A DNA stretch of 64,000 bases from Sphingomonas sp. (GCF_017304615.1 NZ_JAFKLZ010000004.1:1-64000); one strand, 5' to 3'; positions 17,933 to 27,309 are shown, counted from the first letter of the stretch. Notes: a model not told the origin generated them from the sequence alone. Numbers and translations: made by a program.

Positions 17933-19318
17933 CTATAGGGGGTCGGGTGTAGCGCGTAAAGCGTTCCGGGCGGTTTGCGGAACTGACGCCATGCTGAGCC
18001 AGCAGCCTGAAATCATGATCAAAGCCATGATCATGGGCGTTCGCGCCGGATAGTCTGAAATGCTGGCGATGACGACAAGAATGACGGTCAGCGAGCCAAA
18101 CCTGGCCAACCGCGCCGCTTGCGAGCGGTCGGCAAACGCCCGGATCGACCCGAGGCCAAGCCAGATTGCCGCACAGCCGGCGATGACCGGCCCGAACATG
18201 CCTGTCTCGATGACCGTTTCCAACAGGTCGTTGTGAGCGTGGTTGAAATAGGTAGGCTCAAGCAGCGCCAGGGGTTCCGCTGCACGGAAAACCGCGTCGA
18301 ACGACCCCATTCCCGCGCCGAATGGAAAATACCCTTTGGCGATATCCCACACCACCGGCAGCGCTCTGATCCGGAAATCGCTGTCGACCGTCATCGTCGT
18401 TGCGCGTGTAAACGACTCCGCACGACCGAAATAGAGGCTGGTCAGCCCGATGATCGCGACGAAGACGATCATGCCGCCGCTCCAGATCACCGCACGGCGT
18501 AGACCGAGTCCGCCCGACGAACGGCGGTTGAGCAATGCCACCGCCGGACCCAACACAAGCGCCAGCCCCCCGAGCAATATGCCCGCCCGCGATCCCGTGG
18601 CGAGGATCGATATACCCATTAGAAAGATGAGGCAGAATGCCAGCCATAACCGGCGATCGCGCAAGTGGCCGCCATTTTCGAAGCCCCAGTGCCACGTCAG
18701 CGCAATCCCGATCGACAGGAACAGCGCCTGATGATTCCGGTTGGCGAACACGCCGGCATAATCAGTCGTCGAACCATTGATGAGGGGGTTGTCAGGCGCC
18801 GTGCCCGCCGCCTGCAGCAGCGCCAACACCGCACTGAACACGATCGCACCCAGTACGATCAGATAAGTTCGGCGGACGGTATTTTGGCCTAGTGCAGACA
18901 CCAACACCAGGACGCAAAACGGCACAAGCAGCGAAAACAGGGAATTCCATCCGGCATCGGGAACCAGGTTGATCGGCCGCCACATGGTGGGGGGTAGCGG
19001 CAGCGACGCGATGGTCCCCCTGCCCGGCAACGCCGTCCAGATCGAAGGGGGCAACGGCACCAGCTGCAACGCGGTGAGGATGCCCATCGCAGCCAGCAGG
19101 TAAGACAGTGCGCGATATACCTTCAAATCGGGAAGGCCGCGCGTCACGATTCTGATGCACATCAACACCACGGCGACGCCGCGGACAACAGATTGCGCGA
19201 GAACATCCTCACGCGACGCGCCTCCCGCAATACACAGCGTTATGAAGAAGATAACGAGTAATATGGCTGGCAGACGCTCCTCGCGAGCGAGGCCGATATC
19301 GATGCGGGGGAGAGCCAT
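17933..19318 (-). CDS. O-antigen ligase/polymerase-family membrane protein (Wzy-like)
   Basis: A 461-residue multi-pass membrane protein with about 11-12 hydrophobic segments. The large periplasmic loop contains FPFGAGMGSFDAVFRAAEP followed by YFNHAHNDLLETVIETGMFG; the HxHNDLLE element is characteristic of the Wzy_C/O-antigen ligase family. It is the first gene of the Wzy-Wza-Wzc operon read leftward, 24 bases upstream of the Wza-like gene, so I assign repeat-unit polymerisation. Confidence 0.9.
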   Translation of the reverse strand: MALPRIDIGLAREERLPAILLVIFFITLCIAGGASREDVLAQSVVRGVAVVLMCIRIVTRGLPDLKVYRALSYLLAAMGILTALQLVPLPPSIWTALPGRGTIASLPLPPTMWRPINLVPDAGWNSLFSLLVPFCVLVLVSALGQNTVRRTYLIVLGAIVFSAVLALLQAAGTAPDNPLINGSTTDYAGVFANRNHQALFLSIGIALTWHWGFENGGHLRDRRLWLAFCLIFLMGISILATGSRAGILLGGLALVLGPAVALLNRRSSGGLGLRRAVIWSGGMIVFVAIIGLTSLYFGRAESFTRATTMTVDSDFRIRALPVVWDIAKGYFPFGAGMGSFDAVFRAAEPLALLEPTYFNHAHNDLLETVIETGMFGPVIAGCAAIWLGLGSIRAFADRSQAARLARFGSLTVILVVIASISDYPARTPMIMALIMISGCWLSMASVPQTARNALRATPDPL

Positions 19319-19366
19319 CGCGACGCCCTACACAGATTGATCAGGGACGGAAAGAGGGCCGAAACG

Positions 19367-20350
19367 CTAGTTCAACGGCTTGTAACGCCCCGCAATGAGC
19401 GGCGGAATGATCGGCCGCGGAAGCTGCGGGCTGATCGTCGCGGCAACCGCATCCATCGCGCGCGCCCGGCTCTTGGCCGACGAATGGGTCCGGCTGCGGA
19501 AGATGCCCTCAAGGCCGATTTTGCCACCCCATTTCCGCCAGAACCGCCCCGGCGCCCACGGATCGTATCCCGCATTCGCGAGCAAGTAGACACTCAGCAG
19601 ATCCGCCTGATCTTCGGTTTCCCGGATCAGCCGAGCGTTACGCCCGAATTCGCCGGCCAGTCCCCGGGAAACACCGGCCGCATCGAGCCGCGCACGGTGA
19701 CGCAGGATGTTGTGGGCGAGTTCGTGCGACACCACGACAGCAATCTCCTCATCAGTCATACCTTCGAAAAACTTCTCGCCCAGTTGCACATTGGCCCCAT
19801 CGGCCTGCGCGTCGTATCCGTTGCCAATGACGATCTCGAACCGCGATCGACAGGCAGCGCGCGGCATCAGGGTGCGTCGGTCCGTCACGCCATTGCGGTC
19901 AAAAGTGATCGCGAGCGGCTGGTCTATCGGCGCCGCGTCGATCAACGCGAGCGCACGGTCGCGGTCGGTGCTTGCCGCTTTGGCCGAGTCTGCCACGGAC
20001 GTCGGCAGCGCCTGATCGCCGATCGCGACGATCGCGTCATTGGGCGCCACACCGGCGCGCTCCGCGGCACCGTCCTTAACGACCGCCTCCACCGCCACGG
20101 GCATACCAAACCCAAATACCCGCTTGACGGCAGGCCAGTCCGCTTCGCGATATTGCCTCAGGCTGTGCAGCACCATGCCCAGCGCCGGCTGGCGTTGATC
20201 GCACAATTCGACATTCGCGGTCGTCAGCCGTTCGGCGATCGTCGCCAGTCGCGTATCGGCAGAGCGCAAGGCACCGAAGAACGCCTCGCCGGGACTATCG
20301 GTTGTGGGGGCGGCAATCGCCGCCAGCGCGGCCAGAACAAGCAACTTCAC
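19367..20350 (-). CDS. M48-family zinc metallopeptidase with PDZ-like domain, exported
   Basis: A 327-residue protein with a short signal peptide (residues about 1-14), a PDZ-like segment near 70-115 (VVKDGAAERAGVAPNDAIVAIGDQALP) and the metalloprotease motif HELAH (HExxH) near residue 213 followed by ETEDQADLLSVYLLANAGYDP, where the Glu of ExxxD supplies the third zinc ligand. That is the M48 arrangement. Envelope proteolysis is likely; whether it serves polysaccharide assembly is not shown, since it sits just outside the Wzy-Wza-Wzc operon. Confidence 0.87.
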   Translation of the reverse strand: MKLLVLAALAAIAAPTTDSPGEAFFGALRSADTRLATIAERLTTANVELCDQRQPALGMVLHSLRQYREADWPAVKRVFGFGMPVAVEAVVKDGAAERAGVAPNDAIVAIGDQALPTSVADSAKAASTDRDRALALIDAAPIDQPLAITFDRNGVTDRRTLMPRAACRSRFEIVIGNGYDAQADGANVQLGEKFFEGMTDEEIAVVVSHELAHNILRHRARLDAAGVSRGLAGEFGRNARLIRETEDQADLLSVYLLANAGYDPWAPGRFWRKWGGKIGLEGIFRSRTHSSAKSRARAMDAVAATISPQLPRPIIPPLIAGRYKPLN

Positions 20351-20433
20351 GCAGCGCCTGTATCTCAGCCGCGAGCGCCTTGCCAGACGGGGGTGCGGTT
20401 TCTATGCAAAACGCATCTTCCGATTGTCAGGTC

Positions 20434-21198
20434 ATGATTTCCAAATTTTTCAAGCGCCGGACCGCCGAGCCGATGCTGCTTCCCGAACTGCCGCCGGGCG
20501 AGCGGATCTACGCGATCGGCGACATTCACGGGCGGCTCGACCTTCTCGACGATCTGTTGATCCAGATCGGCGCGGATGATCGCGCCCGCGGACCGGCGAC
20601 GACGACATTGCTGTTTCTCGGCGACCTGGTCGATCGCGGCCCCGATTCGGCCGGCGTAGTGGAACGCGTGCGCAAATTGGCGGCGAGCGAGCTGAACGTC
20701 CGCGTATTGATGGGCAATCACGAGGAGGTGTTTCTCGCCGCGGTTCAGCACGATCTGCCTGCGCTGCGTTTCTGCTGCCGGATCGGCGGCCGCGAAACGA
20801 TGATCAGCTACGGGGTCGGCGAGGAGGAATATGAGCGGCTCGATTATGCAGAGCTCGCCGATCGCCTGGCGGAAATCGTGCCGCCCGAGCATGTCGAGTT
20901 CATTGCTAGCTTCGAGGATCTGATCGTTATCGGAGGCTATGCTTTTGTTCATGCGGGGCTGCGGCCGAACGTTCAGCTAGCCGACCAGCGGCCGAAGGAC
21001 ATGCGCTGGATCCGCGAGCCGTTCCTGGAGCATGAGGGTCCGTTCGACGCATTCGTCGTCCACGGCCATACGATTTTGGAGGAGGTGGACGAACACCCCA
21101 ATCGTATCGGCATCGATACGGGCGCCTATGTCACCGGCAAGCTGACGGCGCTGGGTCTGGAGGGCGCCGCCCGCTGGATCCTGCAGACCGGGGATTAA
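20434..21198 (+). CDS. Metallophosphoesterase, serine/threonine protein phosphatase-like
   Basis: A cytoplasmic calcineurin-like phosphatase of 254 residues. The three core metal-binding motifs are present in order: GDIHGRLDLLDDLL near residue 30, FLGDLVDRGPDSAG near 65 and LMGNHEEVFL near 100, with late His residues in FVHAGLRP and VVHGHT. An in-frame ATG exists 30 bases earlier at 20404; I prefer 20434 because the product then starts close to the domain and a weak AGG lies just before it. Divergent from the M48 gene. Possible counterpart to the tyrosine kinase is speculation; the family is Ser/Thr or nucleotide specific. Confidence 0.88.
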   Translation: MISKFFKRRTAEPMLLPELPPGERIYAIGDIHGRLDLLDDLLIQIGADDRARGPATTTLLFLGDLVDRGPDSAGVVERVRKLAASELNVRVLMGNHEEVFLAAVQHDLPALRFCCRIGGRETMISYGVGEEEYERLDYAELADRLAEIVPPEHVEFIASFEDLIVIGGYAFVHAGLRPNVQLADQRPKDMRWIREPFLEHEGPFDAFVVHGHTILEEVDEHPNRIGIDTGAYVTGKLTALGLEGAARWILQTGD

Positions 21199-21378
21199 CC
21201 CGGCTGCTGCATTCGCCGCGCCGGGAATAGAAATTAACGTACATTAACATCGCGGTAGGATGTTGTGGTGTTGCGGCAACATATTTTCGTATGGTGAATT
21301 CAACCCCGGACAAGGGGTTGCCACCGCCACGCGGCGATGTTAGGCCAGGTTCGCAATTACAAAACAAGGGAGTGTTTC

Positions 21379-21615
21379 ATGCGTCTGGGTAAATTTGCCG
21401 CTGCAGTCGCCGCCGTCACGATGGCTGCCGCCCCTGCGCTGGCTGCTCCGGCCAACCCGGCTGCCTCACTCTCGGTGAGCAAGTCGGTTCGTGCGTCGGC
21501 CCCTGCCAAGAATTCCAACAAGTTCGGTGGCACCGGTGCGGTTGTCGCCGTGATCGCTGTCCTGGCGGTTATCGGTGGCGTTGTGGCTGCTTCGACGGAC
21601 TCTAAGAGCAAGTAA
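21379..21615 (+). CDS. Small exported protein with one C-terminal membrane helix
   Basis: A 78-residue protein with a signal peptide (residues 1-23, cleavage after ALA), a Ser/Ala-rich linker and a strongly hydrophobic helix (TGAVVAVIAVLAVIGGVVAAS) near the C-terminus, ending in a Lys/Ser tail. A good Shine-Dalgarno (AAGGGAG) lies about 6 bases before the ATG and a strong terminator follows, so it is a well-expressed single-gene unit. Related short proteins are common in sphingomonads but have no function I can name. Confidence 0.82.
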   Translation: MRLGKFAAAVAAVTMAAAPALAAPANPAASLSVSKSVRASAPAKNSNKFGGTGAVVAVIAVLAVIGGVVAASTDSKSK

Positions 21616-21635
21616 TCCGAGCGAATAGCTTGGTT

Positions 21636-21665
21636 AAAATGGCGGCCTTTGGCCGCCATTTTTTT
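21636..21665 (+). terminator. Rho-independent terminator after the 78-residue small protein gene
   Basis: A perfect 12-base-pair inverted repeat (AAAATGGCGGCC, loop TTT, GGCCGCCATTTT) followed by further T residues starts 20 bases after the stop codon at 21615. The A-rich left side makes it able to act in the other direction as well. Confidence 0.93.
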
Positions 21666-21879
21666 GTCTAGCGCGTGCGAGTTGTCGTAGCGCGCGGGTG
21701 CCGGATTCGGCAGCCAAACTATAAGTGAGACGCGAATTTCCAGACTTGACCGATGCACGTGGGCCTAAAACGATGAACTTGTGGATCGCCTGAACTAGCT
21801 AAAGCAGATCGACTTGGCGGTCGACGCCGCATCGCGCATTCTTGCCCCTAGCAATCAATCAACGCGTTAGCAGCACAAT

Positions 21880-21908
21880 AAAAAGGCCGAGAGACCCCGA
21901 CCCTTTTT
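21880..21908 (-). terminator. Probable terminator after the FKBP gene
   Basis: Read on the minus strand, an A5 tract and G precede GGTCG, an 8-base loop, CGGCC and T5. The stem has one bulge and one G-T pair, so it is weaker than the terminator at 21636, but its position, 14 bases after the FKBP stop, fits. The remaining stretch 21666-21879 between the two terminators shows no gene or other structure that I can support. Confidence 0.5.
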
Positions 21909-21922
21909 CAAATAATCGGAAA

Positions 21923-22501
21923 TCACATCCCCGGCGGAGGCGCAGCGCCGCCCGGCGGGCCACCGGCGCCAGGTGCGCCGCCCATCATCTGCTGCTGATA
22001 CTGGTCCAGCACCGTCTGAGGCAGGAATTCAATCAGTTCGACGTCGAACGCCAGCTGCGCGTTGGGCGGGATCGGGCCGCCGCCCTTTTCGCCATAGGCC
22101 AGCTTAGCCGGGATCCAGAACCGGAATTTCGCGCCCTTGCTCATCAGCTTCAGCCCCTCGGAAAAACCGGGGACGACTTTGGCGACGGGCATCGGGGTCG
22201 GCTGCTGCGACTTGTCGAACGTTACACCCGAGCGTAGCTTGCCCTCATAATTGATCAGCGCGACATCGGAGTCGGTGGGGTGCGGGCCGGTGCCGGGGGT
22301 CAGGATCTTATACTGCAGACCCGACGCGGTGGTCTTGATCGCCGAATCGGTGCCGAACCAGCCGCGTTGCGACTTGGCCCAATAATCGTCGCCCTGGCGC
22401 GCGAGCAAGAAGGCCGCCACAACCAGAACGGCAATGCCGACCCACAACCAGGTCAGATAGCTGCGCTTGACGGGCTGAAGCGGAACGGCGGTCACGGACA
22501 T
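21923..22501 (-). CDS. FKBP-type peptidyl-prolyl cis-trans isomerase, membrane anchored
   Basis: Protein-folding catalyst of the envelope. The 192-residue product has one N-terminal transmembrane helix (about residues 16-33), a single FKBP domain (about 58-160) with TASGLQYKILTPGTG, VALINYEGKL and GFSEGLKLMSKGAKFRFWIPAKLAYGEKG, and a low-complexity Pro/Gly/Met tail (about 165-192). The anchor without cleavage site suggests a periplasm-facing enzyme. Confidence 0.93.
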   Translation of the reverse strand: MSVTAVPLQPVKRSYLTWLWVGIAVLVVAAFLLARQGDDYWAKSQRGWFGTDSAIKTTASGLQYKILTPGTGPHPTDSDVALINYEGKLRSGVTFDKSQQPTPMPVAKVVPGFSEGLKLMSKGAKFRFWIPAKLAYGEKGGGPIPPNAQLAFDVELIEFLPQTVLDQYQQQMMGGAPGAGGPPGGAAPPPGM

Positions 22502-22599
22502 GGGAAGCAGCCTCGACGGGATGGGCCGCTAGCTACGGCCGGGACACGCAGTCGGTAGATAAGGGACTCGCCGGCGGCAAGCCCCGAACGTCGCCGGGC

Positions 22600-22806
22600 T
22601 TACTTGACCCCGTCGCGCTCCATGCGCTTGCGGTCCATCTTGCGGGCGCGGCGGACGGCGGCGGCACGCTCGCGCGCGCGCTTCTCGCTCGGCTTCTCAT
22701 AATGGCGGCGCAGCTTCATCTCGCGATACACGCCTTCGCGCTGGAGCTTCTTCTTGAGAGCCCGAAGCGCCTGATCGACATTGTTATCGCGCACGATGAT
22801 TTGCAT
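22600..22806 (-). CDS. rpsU: 30S ribosomal protein S21
   Basis: A 68-residue basic protein starting [26 protein letters not shown] and continuing with the S21 signature [20 protein letters not shown]. An upstream in-frame start at 22818 adds four residues (MTGF) but the family begins at MQIIVRDNN, so 22806 is used. Stand-alone gene between the FKBP gene and a small zinc-ribbon gene. Confidence 0.97.
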   Translation of the reverse strand: MQIIVRDNNVDQALRALKKKLQREGVYREMKLRRHYEKPSEKRARERAAAVRRARKMDRKRMERDGVK

Positions 22807-22912
22807 AAAACCCGTCAACTCCGAATCGAAATGAGTATCGCGGCCGCAGACAGGGTCAGCGCCGCAAGAGCGCGGCCCCTAGCAAAGCGACATCGCAAAG
22901 GCAAGCGCCGGA

Positions 22913-23077
22913 TCAAGCGCGATCGACGACCCAGTCGCGCTTGGCGCGGCGGCGCAGCTTGGTCCCACAATGAGCGCAACGGCTGACATAGGTGTCGCCA
23001 TCGGGCGTTATGTGCTTCTCGCTGCGGATGTGACGGCCTTTCATGCAATTGGGCAGGCCGATGATTCGCTTGATCAT
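22913..23077 (-). CDS. Small 54-residue zinc-ribbon-like protein
   Basis: Reads MIKRIIGLPNCMKGRHIRSE and continues to a C-terminus rich in Arg/Lys. It carries three Cys and two His in a compact pattern (Cys11, His16, His22 region, then CAHCG at about 34-38), typical of a one-metal ribbon, and the basic tail suggests nucleic-acid or ribosome contact. It precedes rpsU on the same strand by about 100 bases. I recognise no named family. The coding call rests on the good Cys/His pattern and high third-position GC. Confidence 0.68.
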   Translation of the reverse strand: MIKRIIGLPNCMKGRHIRSEKHITPDGDTYVSRCAHCGTKLRRRAKRDWVVDRA

Positions 23078-23562
23078 GTTTTCCGCTGGTTGAATGCGAC
23101 GTTATTACGGAACCAGCCGATAAACGTCCATCAATGGCGCTTCAATCCGAATCTATACCAAGCGGGTTCGAGTTGCTTGGAATTCGCAGCCCGCAACCAA
23201 CAGGCAAACGCGGCAGCGATGCAATGTCACGGATACGCTGCGCCACCACGTGCTCAGAATGCGCACACCGCCCTTCCCGTGGACCTCACCGCTCGCCTCC
23301 TTATCGTCACCGTAACGGAGCCGATTTTGAGTGTTGGGCGAGCAGCGATTCTGCAGACAATCGTGACCGACGAACAACGCCGCCCGGCGCCAAAATCAGC
23401 CCGCCGCAAAGCGGCCGCCTGGATCACGGCCATTGTCGGCAGCTGGTCTGAACCGCCGCCTCGCGAGGGACTCCCCAACCGCAGGCAAGGCGAGCCGCGG
23501 CGCTTGGATAACGCCGTGCCCCGCTAGCATGTCATCGACACATGGCGGGCGGTCAGTGCGCC
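23078..23562. other. 485-base stretch with no supported gene
   Basis: Lies between the start of the zinc-ribbon gene and the end of the sugar transferase. Open frames on both strands exist but have no recognisable domain, start signal or codon pattern, and base composition is lower in GC than the flanks. I see no RNA gene, repeat or strong hairpin. Confidence 0.5.
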
Positions 23563-24840
23563 TTATCTCGCGCCGAAACCGGTGATGACCGTCCCGATCG
23601 TCTTGGCCAGGATCAGCACATCCAGCGTCGGCGAGAAGTTTTTGATGTAGTAGAAGTCGTACTGCAGCTTGTCCGTGACCTGGTCGATTTCGAACACATG
23701 CCCCTGATTGACCTGCGCCCAGCCGGTGATCCCCGGCGGCACGATATGGCGATAGCGATAGAAGGGCAGTTCCTCTTCGTACCAACGCGACAGCGCCTCC
23801 GCCTCTGGCCTGGGACCGATCCAGCTCATCTCCCCGCGCAGGATGTTGAGGACCTGGGGCAGTTCATCGATCCGAGTACGCCGCAAATAGCGTCCCAATC
23901 GCGTGATGCGTGGATCATTGTCCTGGGTGAAGGCGACCGACCGCTCACCGCCATCATCGCTCACCACCTTCATCGTGCGGAATTTCGTGATCCAGAAAAG
24001 TTCGCCGCGATAGCCCACGCGTACTTGGCGAAATAGAGCGGGACCGGCCGAATCCAGCTTGATCGCCACCGCCACGATCAACAGCAGCGGCAGGAAGACA
24101 ATCCCGAAAATCAACGCAGAAACGAAATCGAATACACGCCTGATGCGCAAATACCCGATGAAGGGAATCAACGAGCCGAAATTGTTCTCGGAAAGCTGTT
24201 GAATGTCCGCGCGGCCGGTCAACGATTCGCGCAGTTGCTTGACGTGCAGCACCGGGATGCCGAGCAACGCGCAATCTGCCAGGAACGCTTCCCAATCGTC
24301 CGGCAGGTCCGCCCGAAAATCGGCCACAAGGATGTCGAACGGACTGGCGAGTTCCGGCCTTTCCAGCGTCTTGACCTCAAGGTGATCGATCGTGCCGAGT
24401 ATCGCCACGTCACCGAAGGGAACGACGCCGGCCCGCAAAGGCGGCCCCCGTCCTGCCATGAACTGCGTGATGTAAAGCCACATCAGCGTGACCGACGCCC
24501 CGCTGACCAGCAGGACGCGGCTATAGTCGACCCTGAGCAGCAAAAACATTGACAGCGTCAGCGTGTAACTGACCAACACCGACGGGAAGGAGAAAAATAC
24601 CCCCTGGATGCCCGGATAAAGCGACAGGCTGCGGACGAGATAGACACTGGAGCACGCGGCCAGGACATTGCCTACCAACGACAATTGCGTCGCCTGCGTG
24701 GCAAAATAATGGTCGTAAACCCCGGTCAATATGATCGCGGGCAGCACCCCTGACAGCAGCAATACACCGCCGAGCTGTACCCGGAACTTATTCCAAAGGC
24801 GTGATCTGGTATAGGCTCGGTTGAGCCGCGGCGTCAGCAT
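23563..24840 (-). CDS. Initiating sugar-1-phosphate transferase (WcaJ/WbaP-type polyprenyl glycosylphosphotransferase)
   Basis: Transfers the first sugar phosphate to undecaprenyl phosphate, starting repeat-unit assembly. The 425 residues comprise four N-terminal transmembrane helices, a CoA-binding-like middle region and the C-terminal bacterial sugar transferase domain with its re-entrant helix (VFDFVSALIFGIVFLPLLL), KLDSAGPALFRQVRVGYRGE, KFRTMK, RLGRYLRRTRIDELPQVLNIL and SWIGPRPEAEALS. The ATG at 24840 is preferred over a TTG 15 codons upstream. First committed step for the downstream glycosyltransferases. Confidence 0.93.
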   Translation of the reverse strand: MLTPRLNRAYTRSRLWNKFRVQLGGVLLLSGVLPAIILTGVYDHYFATQATQLSLVGNVLAACSSVYLVRSLSLYPGIQGVFFSFPSVLVSYTLTLSMFLLLRVDYSRVLLVSGASVTLMWLYITQFMAGRGPPLRAGVVPFGDVAILGTIDHLEVKTLERPELASPFDILVADFRADLPDDWEAFLADCALLGIPVLHVKQLRESLTGRADIQQLSENNFGSLIPFIGYLRIRRVFDFVSALIFGIVFLPLLLIVAVAIKLDSAGPALFRQVRVGYRGELFWITKFRTMKVVSDDGGERSVAFTQDNDPRITRLGRYLRRTRIDELPQVLNILRGEMSWIGPRPEAEALSRWYEEELPFYRYRHIVPPGITGWAQVNQGHVFEIDQVTDKLQYDFYYIKNFSPTLDVLILAKTIGTVITGFGAR

Positions 24841-24993
24841 GGGTGGTACATACTCAAATACGGGAACCGCCCCGCGCGGCAGCAAGCGATCTGCCGCGCA
24901 AAGCTCTGACCCAGGCGAACTTTCTTATTATCGCCGCCGAAATCAGCGAACAAGGCAGATTGCTCGGTTGGTCGGCAAGCCGCGCGTCATGCG

Positions 24994-26151
24994 TCAGTGT
25001 GCCGGCGCCGTAGCACCCGGTACGATCGGTACCGTGGTATCGGCCGATTGCTTGGCGGCCGCCGCCTCACCGATCACCAGTGAGGCGAGTATCAGGAACA
25101 GGGGCACCGCGAACGGGATGAGCGGGATCGGGTGGACGAACGAGCCGGCCAGCAGGGCGATACCATAGATCCGCGCCGTGTCGAGCGGAACGGGCGTGTT
25201 GGATTTCTTCCTTCTTCCCTTCACCAGGGGAACAATGAAACAGATCAGCAGCAGATAGAAAAGTAGCATGTAATATACGCCAATATTCATCCCGTTTTCG
25301 ATGAATGATTCGCAGAACTCTTCCTTGCAGCTCTTTTCCGGCTGATAATATTGTACGCCGCTCAGATCCAAGAAGAAGCGCAAGTGCGTTATGATCGACA
25401 GGAACTTTACTTCGATGATCGCTTCGAAAAAGCTGCTGAAATAGAAGGCCGCGCTGACCGCACCCAACACCAGCAGCGCGGCGAGCCGATACAGGCGATG
25501 ATACAGGGCATAGGCTAACGTGCCGATCGGCACGAACATCGCACCGAACAGACTGCCGGTGAGAACCGATAGCACCACCAGCACGCCGGCTTTTACGGTC
25601 GGAAACGCCGTTCTCACCGCCCAGGGTATGAACAAAGGCAGAATCATCCCCGCCGACAGGCTATCGTTCGTAATGCCGTTGAAGCGAACGAACACGTCGG
25701 AAATCGAGTGCGATGGCATTCGTCCGAAGGCGAAAAACAGGAAAATCTGCAGCGCGAAGCCGCCCGCGAACATTATGAAAAAGAACGTAAGGTCGGACGT
25801 CTTGAGCGTCGCGGACGGCTGCGCGAAACACAGGAAAACCGCGAGCACGGCGATCTGGATCGACGAGTTGAGCATGACGAACTCGCCCTCGAGGATCGGC
25901 TTCGTCATGAACGTCGACACGATCAGCGCGACGGCTGTCGCCAAGCCGATCAAGGACGGCCGTCGCCGCAATTCCATCGGCATGAACAGAACGAATATCG
26001 ACCCGATCTGCAGAACGAACTTGGAATAATAGAACCATTCGGGCGCGGACTCGAAATTGGTGCTCGTCCGGTCGTCGCCCCACATCATCAGCGTCGCTAC
26101 CCAGGAGGGCAGGAAGTAGCCGATCAGGAACAATTTGGTTCTGGACAACAT
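24994..26151 (-). CDS. Multi-pass membrane protein, probable second Wzy-type polymerase
   Basis: A 385-residue protein with about ten hydrophobic segments and one larger extracytoplasmic loop (about 270-305) holding QYYQPEKSCKEEFCESFIENG with two Cys. Polysaccharide polymerases are too divergent to identify by motif; the topology and the position between the initiating transferase and glycosyltransferases support Wzy. The lower GC and the Phe/Ile-rich composition compared with the housekeeping genes fit the mobile nature of such genes. A second candidate polymerase occurs at 17933. Confidence 0.72.
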   Translation of the reverse strand: MLSRTKLFLIGYFLPSWVATLMMWGDDRTSTNFESAPEWFYYSKFVLQIGSIFVLFMPMELRRRPSLIGLATAVALIVSTFMTKPILEGEFVMLNSSIQIAVLAVFLCFAQPSATLKTSDLTFFFIMFAGGFALQIFLFFAFGRMPSHSISDVFVRFNGITNDSLSAGMILPLFIPWAVRTAFPTVKAGVLVVLSVLTGSLFGAMFVPIGTLAYALYHRLYRLAALLVLGAVSAAFYFSSFFEAIIEVKFLSIITHLRFFLDLSGVQYYQPEKSCKEEFCESFIENGMNIGVYYMLLFYLLLICFIVPLVKGRRKKSNTPVPLDTARIYGIALLAGSFVHPIPLIPFAVPLFLILASLVIGEAAAAKQSADTTVPIVPGATAPAH

Positions 26152-26253
26152 TCTCTCGTGTACCTTGCCACGTCGAATTGAGGTTTACGCAGTCATGGCG
26201 TCACGGCCAAACCGAAGCCGGCCATCCGCGGCGTCGGGCCTGCAACGCAAATA

Positions 26254-27306
26254 TCAATCGACCACCGGCAATTGGGCGGACCATATCCGTTGCTGCACGA
26301 TCCGGACCGCGGCCTTGGCTACCTCAAGTCCTTTCCGCAAGATCAAAAATCGCGGCAGCCGCTTCAATATGCGGGCGGTCGCGGGGATACTTCCATCCGC
26401 CGCTTTCATCCGCGTATCGACACAGGCGCGGTAGGTCGCGCGTTCTTCGTCATCTCGGACGAATTGCGACATATAGAGCAATGTGAACGGGCGGATATCG
26501 GACTTGACCCGGCTCAACATTGCACTGCGCAGGCCCGGACGCAAATCTAGCGCGCCGATCGCGTCGTCCCAACCCAACGTCGCGATCCGCAGGCGGCGGA
26601 TGACGCCCGCCTGCGCGAAAGAATCGTTGTCTCCACGCTTGTAAATCAGGGGGCGGTCCAGCACCACGATGGTACTCGGATAGTCGACCAACACCGATAT
26701 CAGGCGGACCGAATATCGCCAGCACGTACCGTTCGCCGCGACCAGAGCCGGCGCCTTGCGGAATTTTTCGCGCCGCACGATGCAGGCCGAGCAGAATGAG
26801 AACAACCCCTCCGACGTGCGGACATTCGACAGATAGTCGATCACGCTGTCGTCATCGACCAGCGTCCTGGTCATCACCCCGGTCGCCGGATCGCGCATGA
26901 TCGGATAGCTGCGCCGCGGTTGCATGCGGATGTCGCAATGGATGGCGGGCACCAGCAGCAGGTCCGGTGTGCTGCCCGCCAGCAGCTCAGCGACGATCTC
27001 AGACCAGCCCGGCATCAGAGTGTCGTCCGCACTCATCGTCCAGATGAAGTCGCCCTGCGCCGCATCCACCGCGAGGTTGAGGTCGGTGTCGATATTGCCG
27101 CGCTCGGTCGCTACCATGACCTTCAACGCCGGAAACTTGGTTCGATACGCTTCCAGGACAGCCAGCGTGTCATCGGTCGAGCCGCCGTCGAACACGATGA
27201 TTTCGATCGGCGAATATCGCTCATTGACGATCGAATCGAGCGTTTCAGGAAGGAACGCGGCAAAATTGAACGTTGGGATGACGAAGGAGATGCTGGGGTT
27301 CGACAT
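26254..27306 (-). CDS. Family 2 glycosyltransferase
   Basis: A cytoplasmic GT-A glycosyltransferase of 350 residues. It begins SISFVIPTFNFAAFLPETLDSI, has the IIVFDGGSTDDTLAVLEAY motif near residue 35-55 and the DxD-like SADDTLMPGWSEI near 95, which bind the nucleotide sugar and metal. The order and overlap with the neighbouring GT4 gene (3 bases apart) place it in repeat-unit assembly. Donor and acceptor cannot be read from sequence. Confidence 0.9.
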   Translation of the reverse strand: MSNPSISFVIPTFNFAAFLPETLDSIVNERYSPIEIIVFDGGSTDDTLAVLEAYRTKFPALKVMVATERGNIDTDLNLAVDAAQGDFIWTMSADDTLMPGWSEIVAELLAGSTPDLLLVPAIHCDIRMQPRRSYPIMRDPATGVMTRTLVDDDSVIDYLSNVRTSEGLFSFCSACIVRREKFRKAPALVAANGTCWRYSVRLISVLVDYPSTIVVLDRPLIYKRGDNDSFAQAGVIRRLRIATLGWDDAIGALDLRPGLRSAMLSRVKSDIRPFTLLYMSQFVRDDEERATYRACVDTRMKAADGSIPATARILKRLPRFLILRKGLEVAKAAVRIVQQRIWSAQLPVVD

Positions 27307-27309
27307 TGA

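Noticed and set aside
21199..21378. Promoter for the 78-residue small protein gene
   Set aside because: TTGTGG and TTGCGG hexamers occur but no -10 box at proper spacing; not supported enough to annotate.
22970..23527. 185-codon plus-strand frame in the gap after the zinc-ribbon gene
   Set aside because: Begins inside the zinc-ribbon gene antisense, has no domain, signal or membrane features and atypical composition; kept as unassigned DNA.
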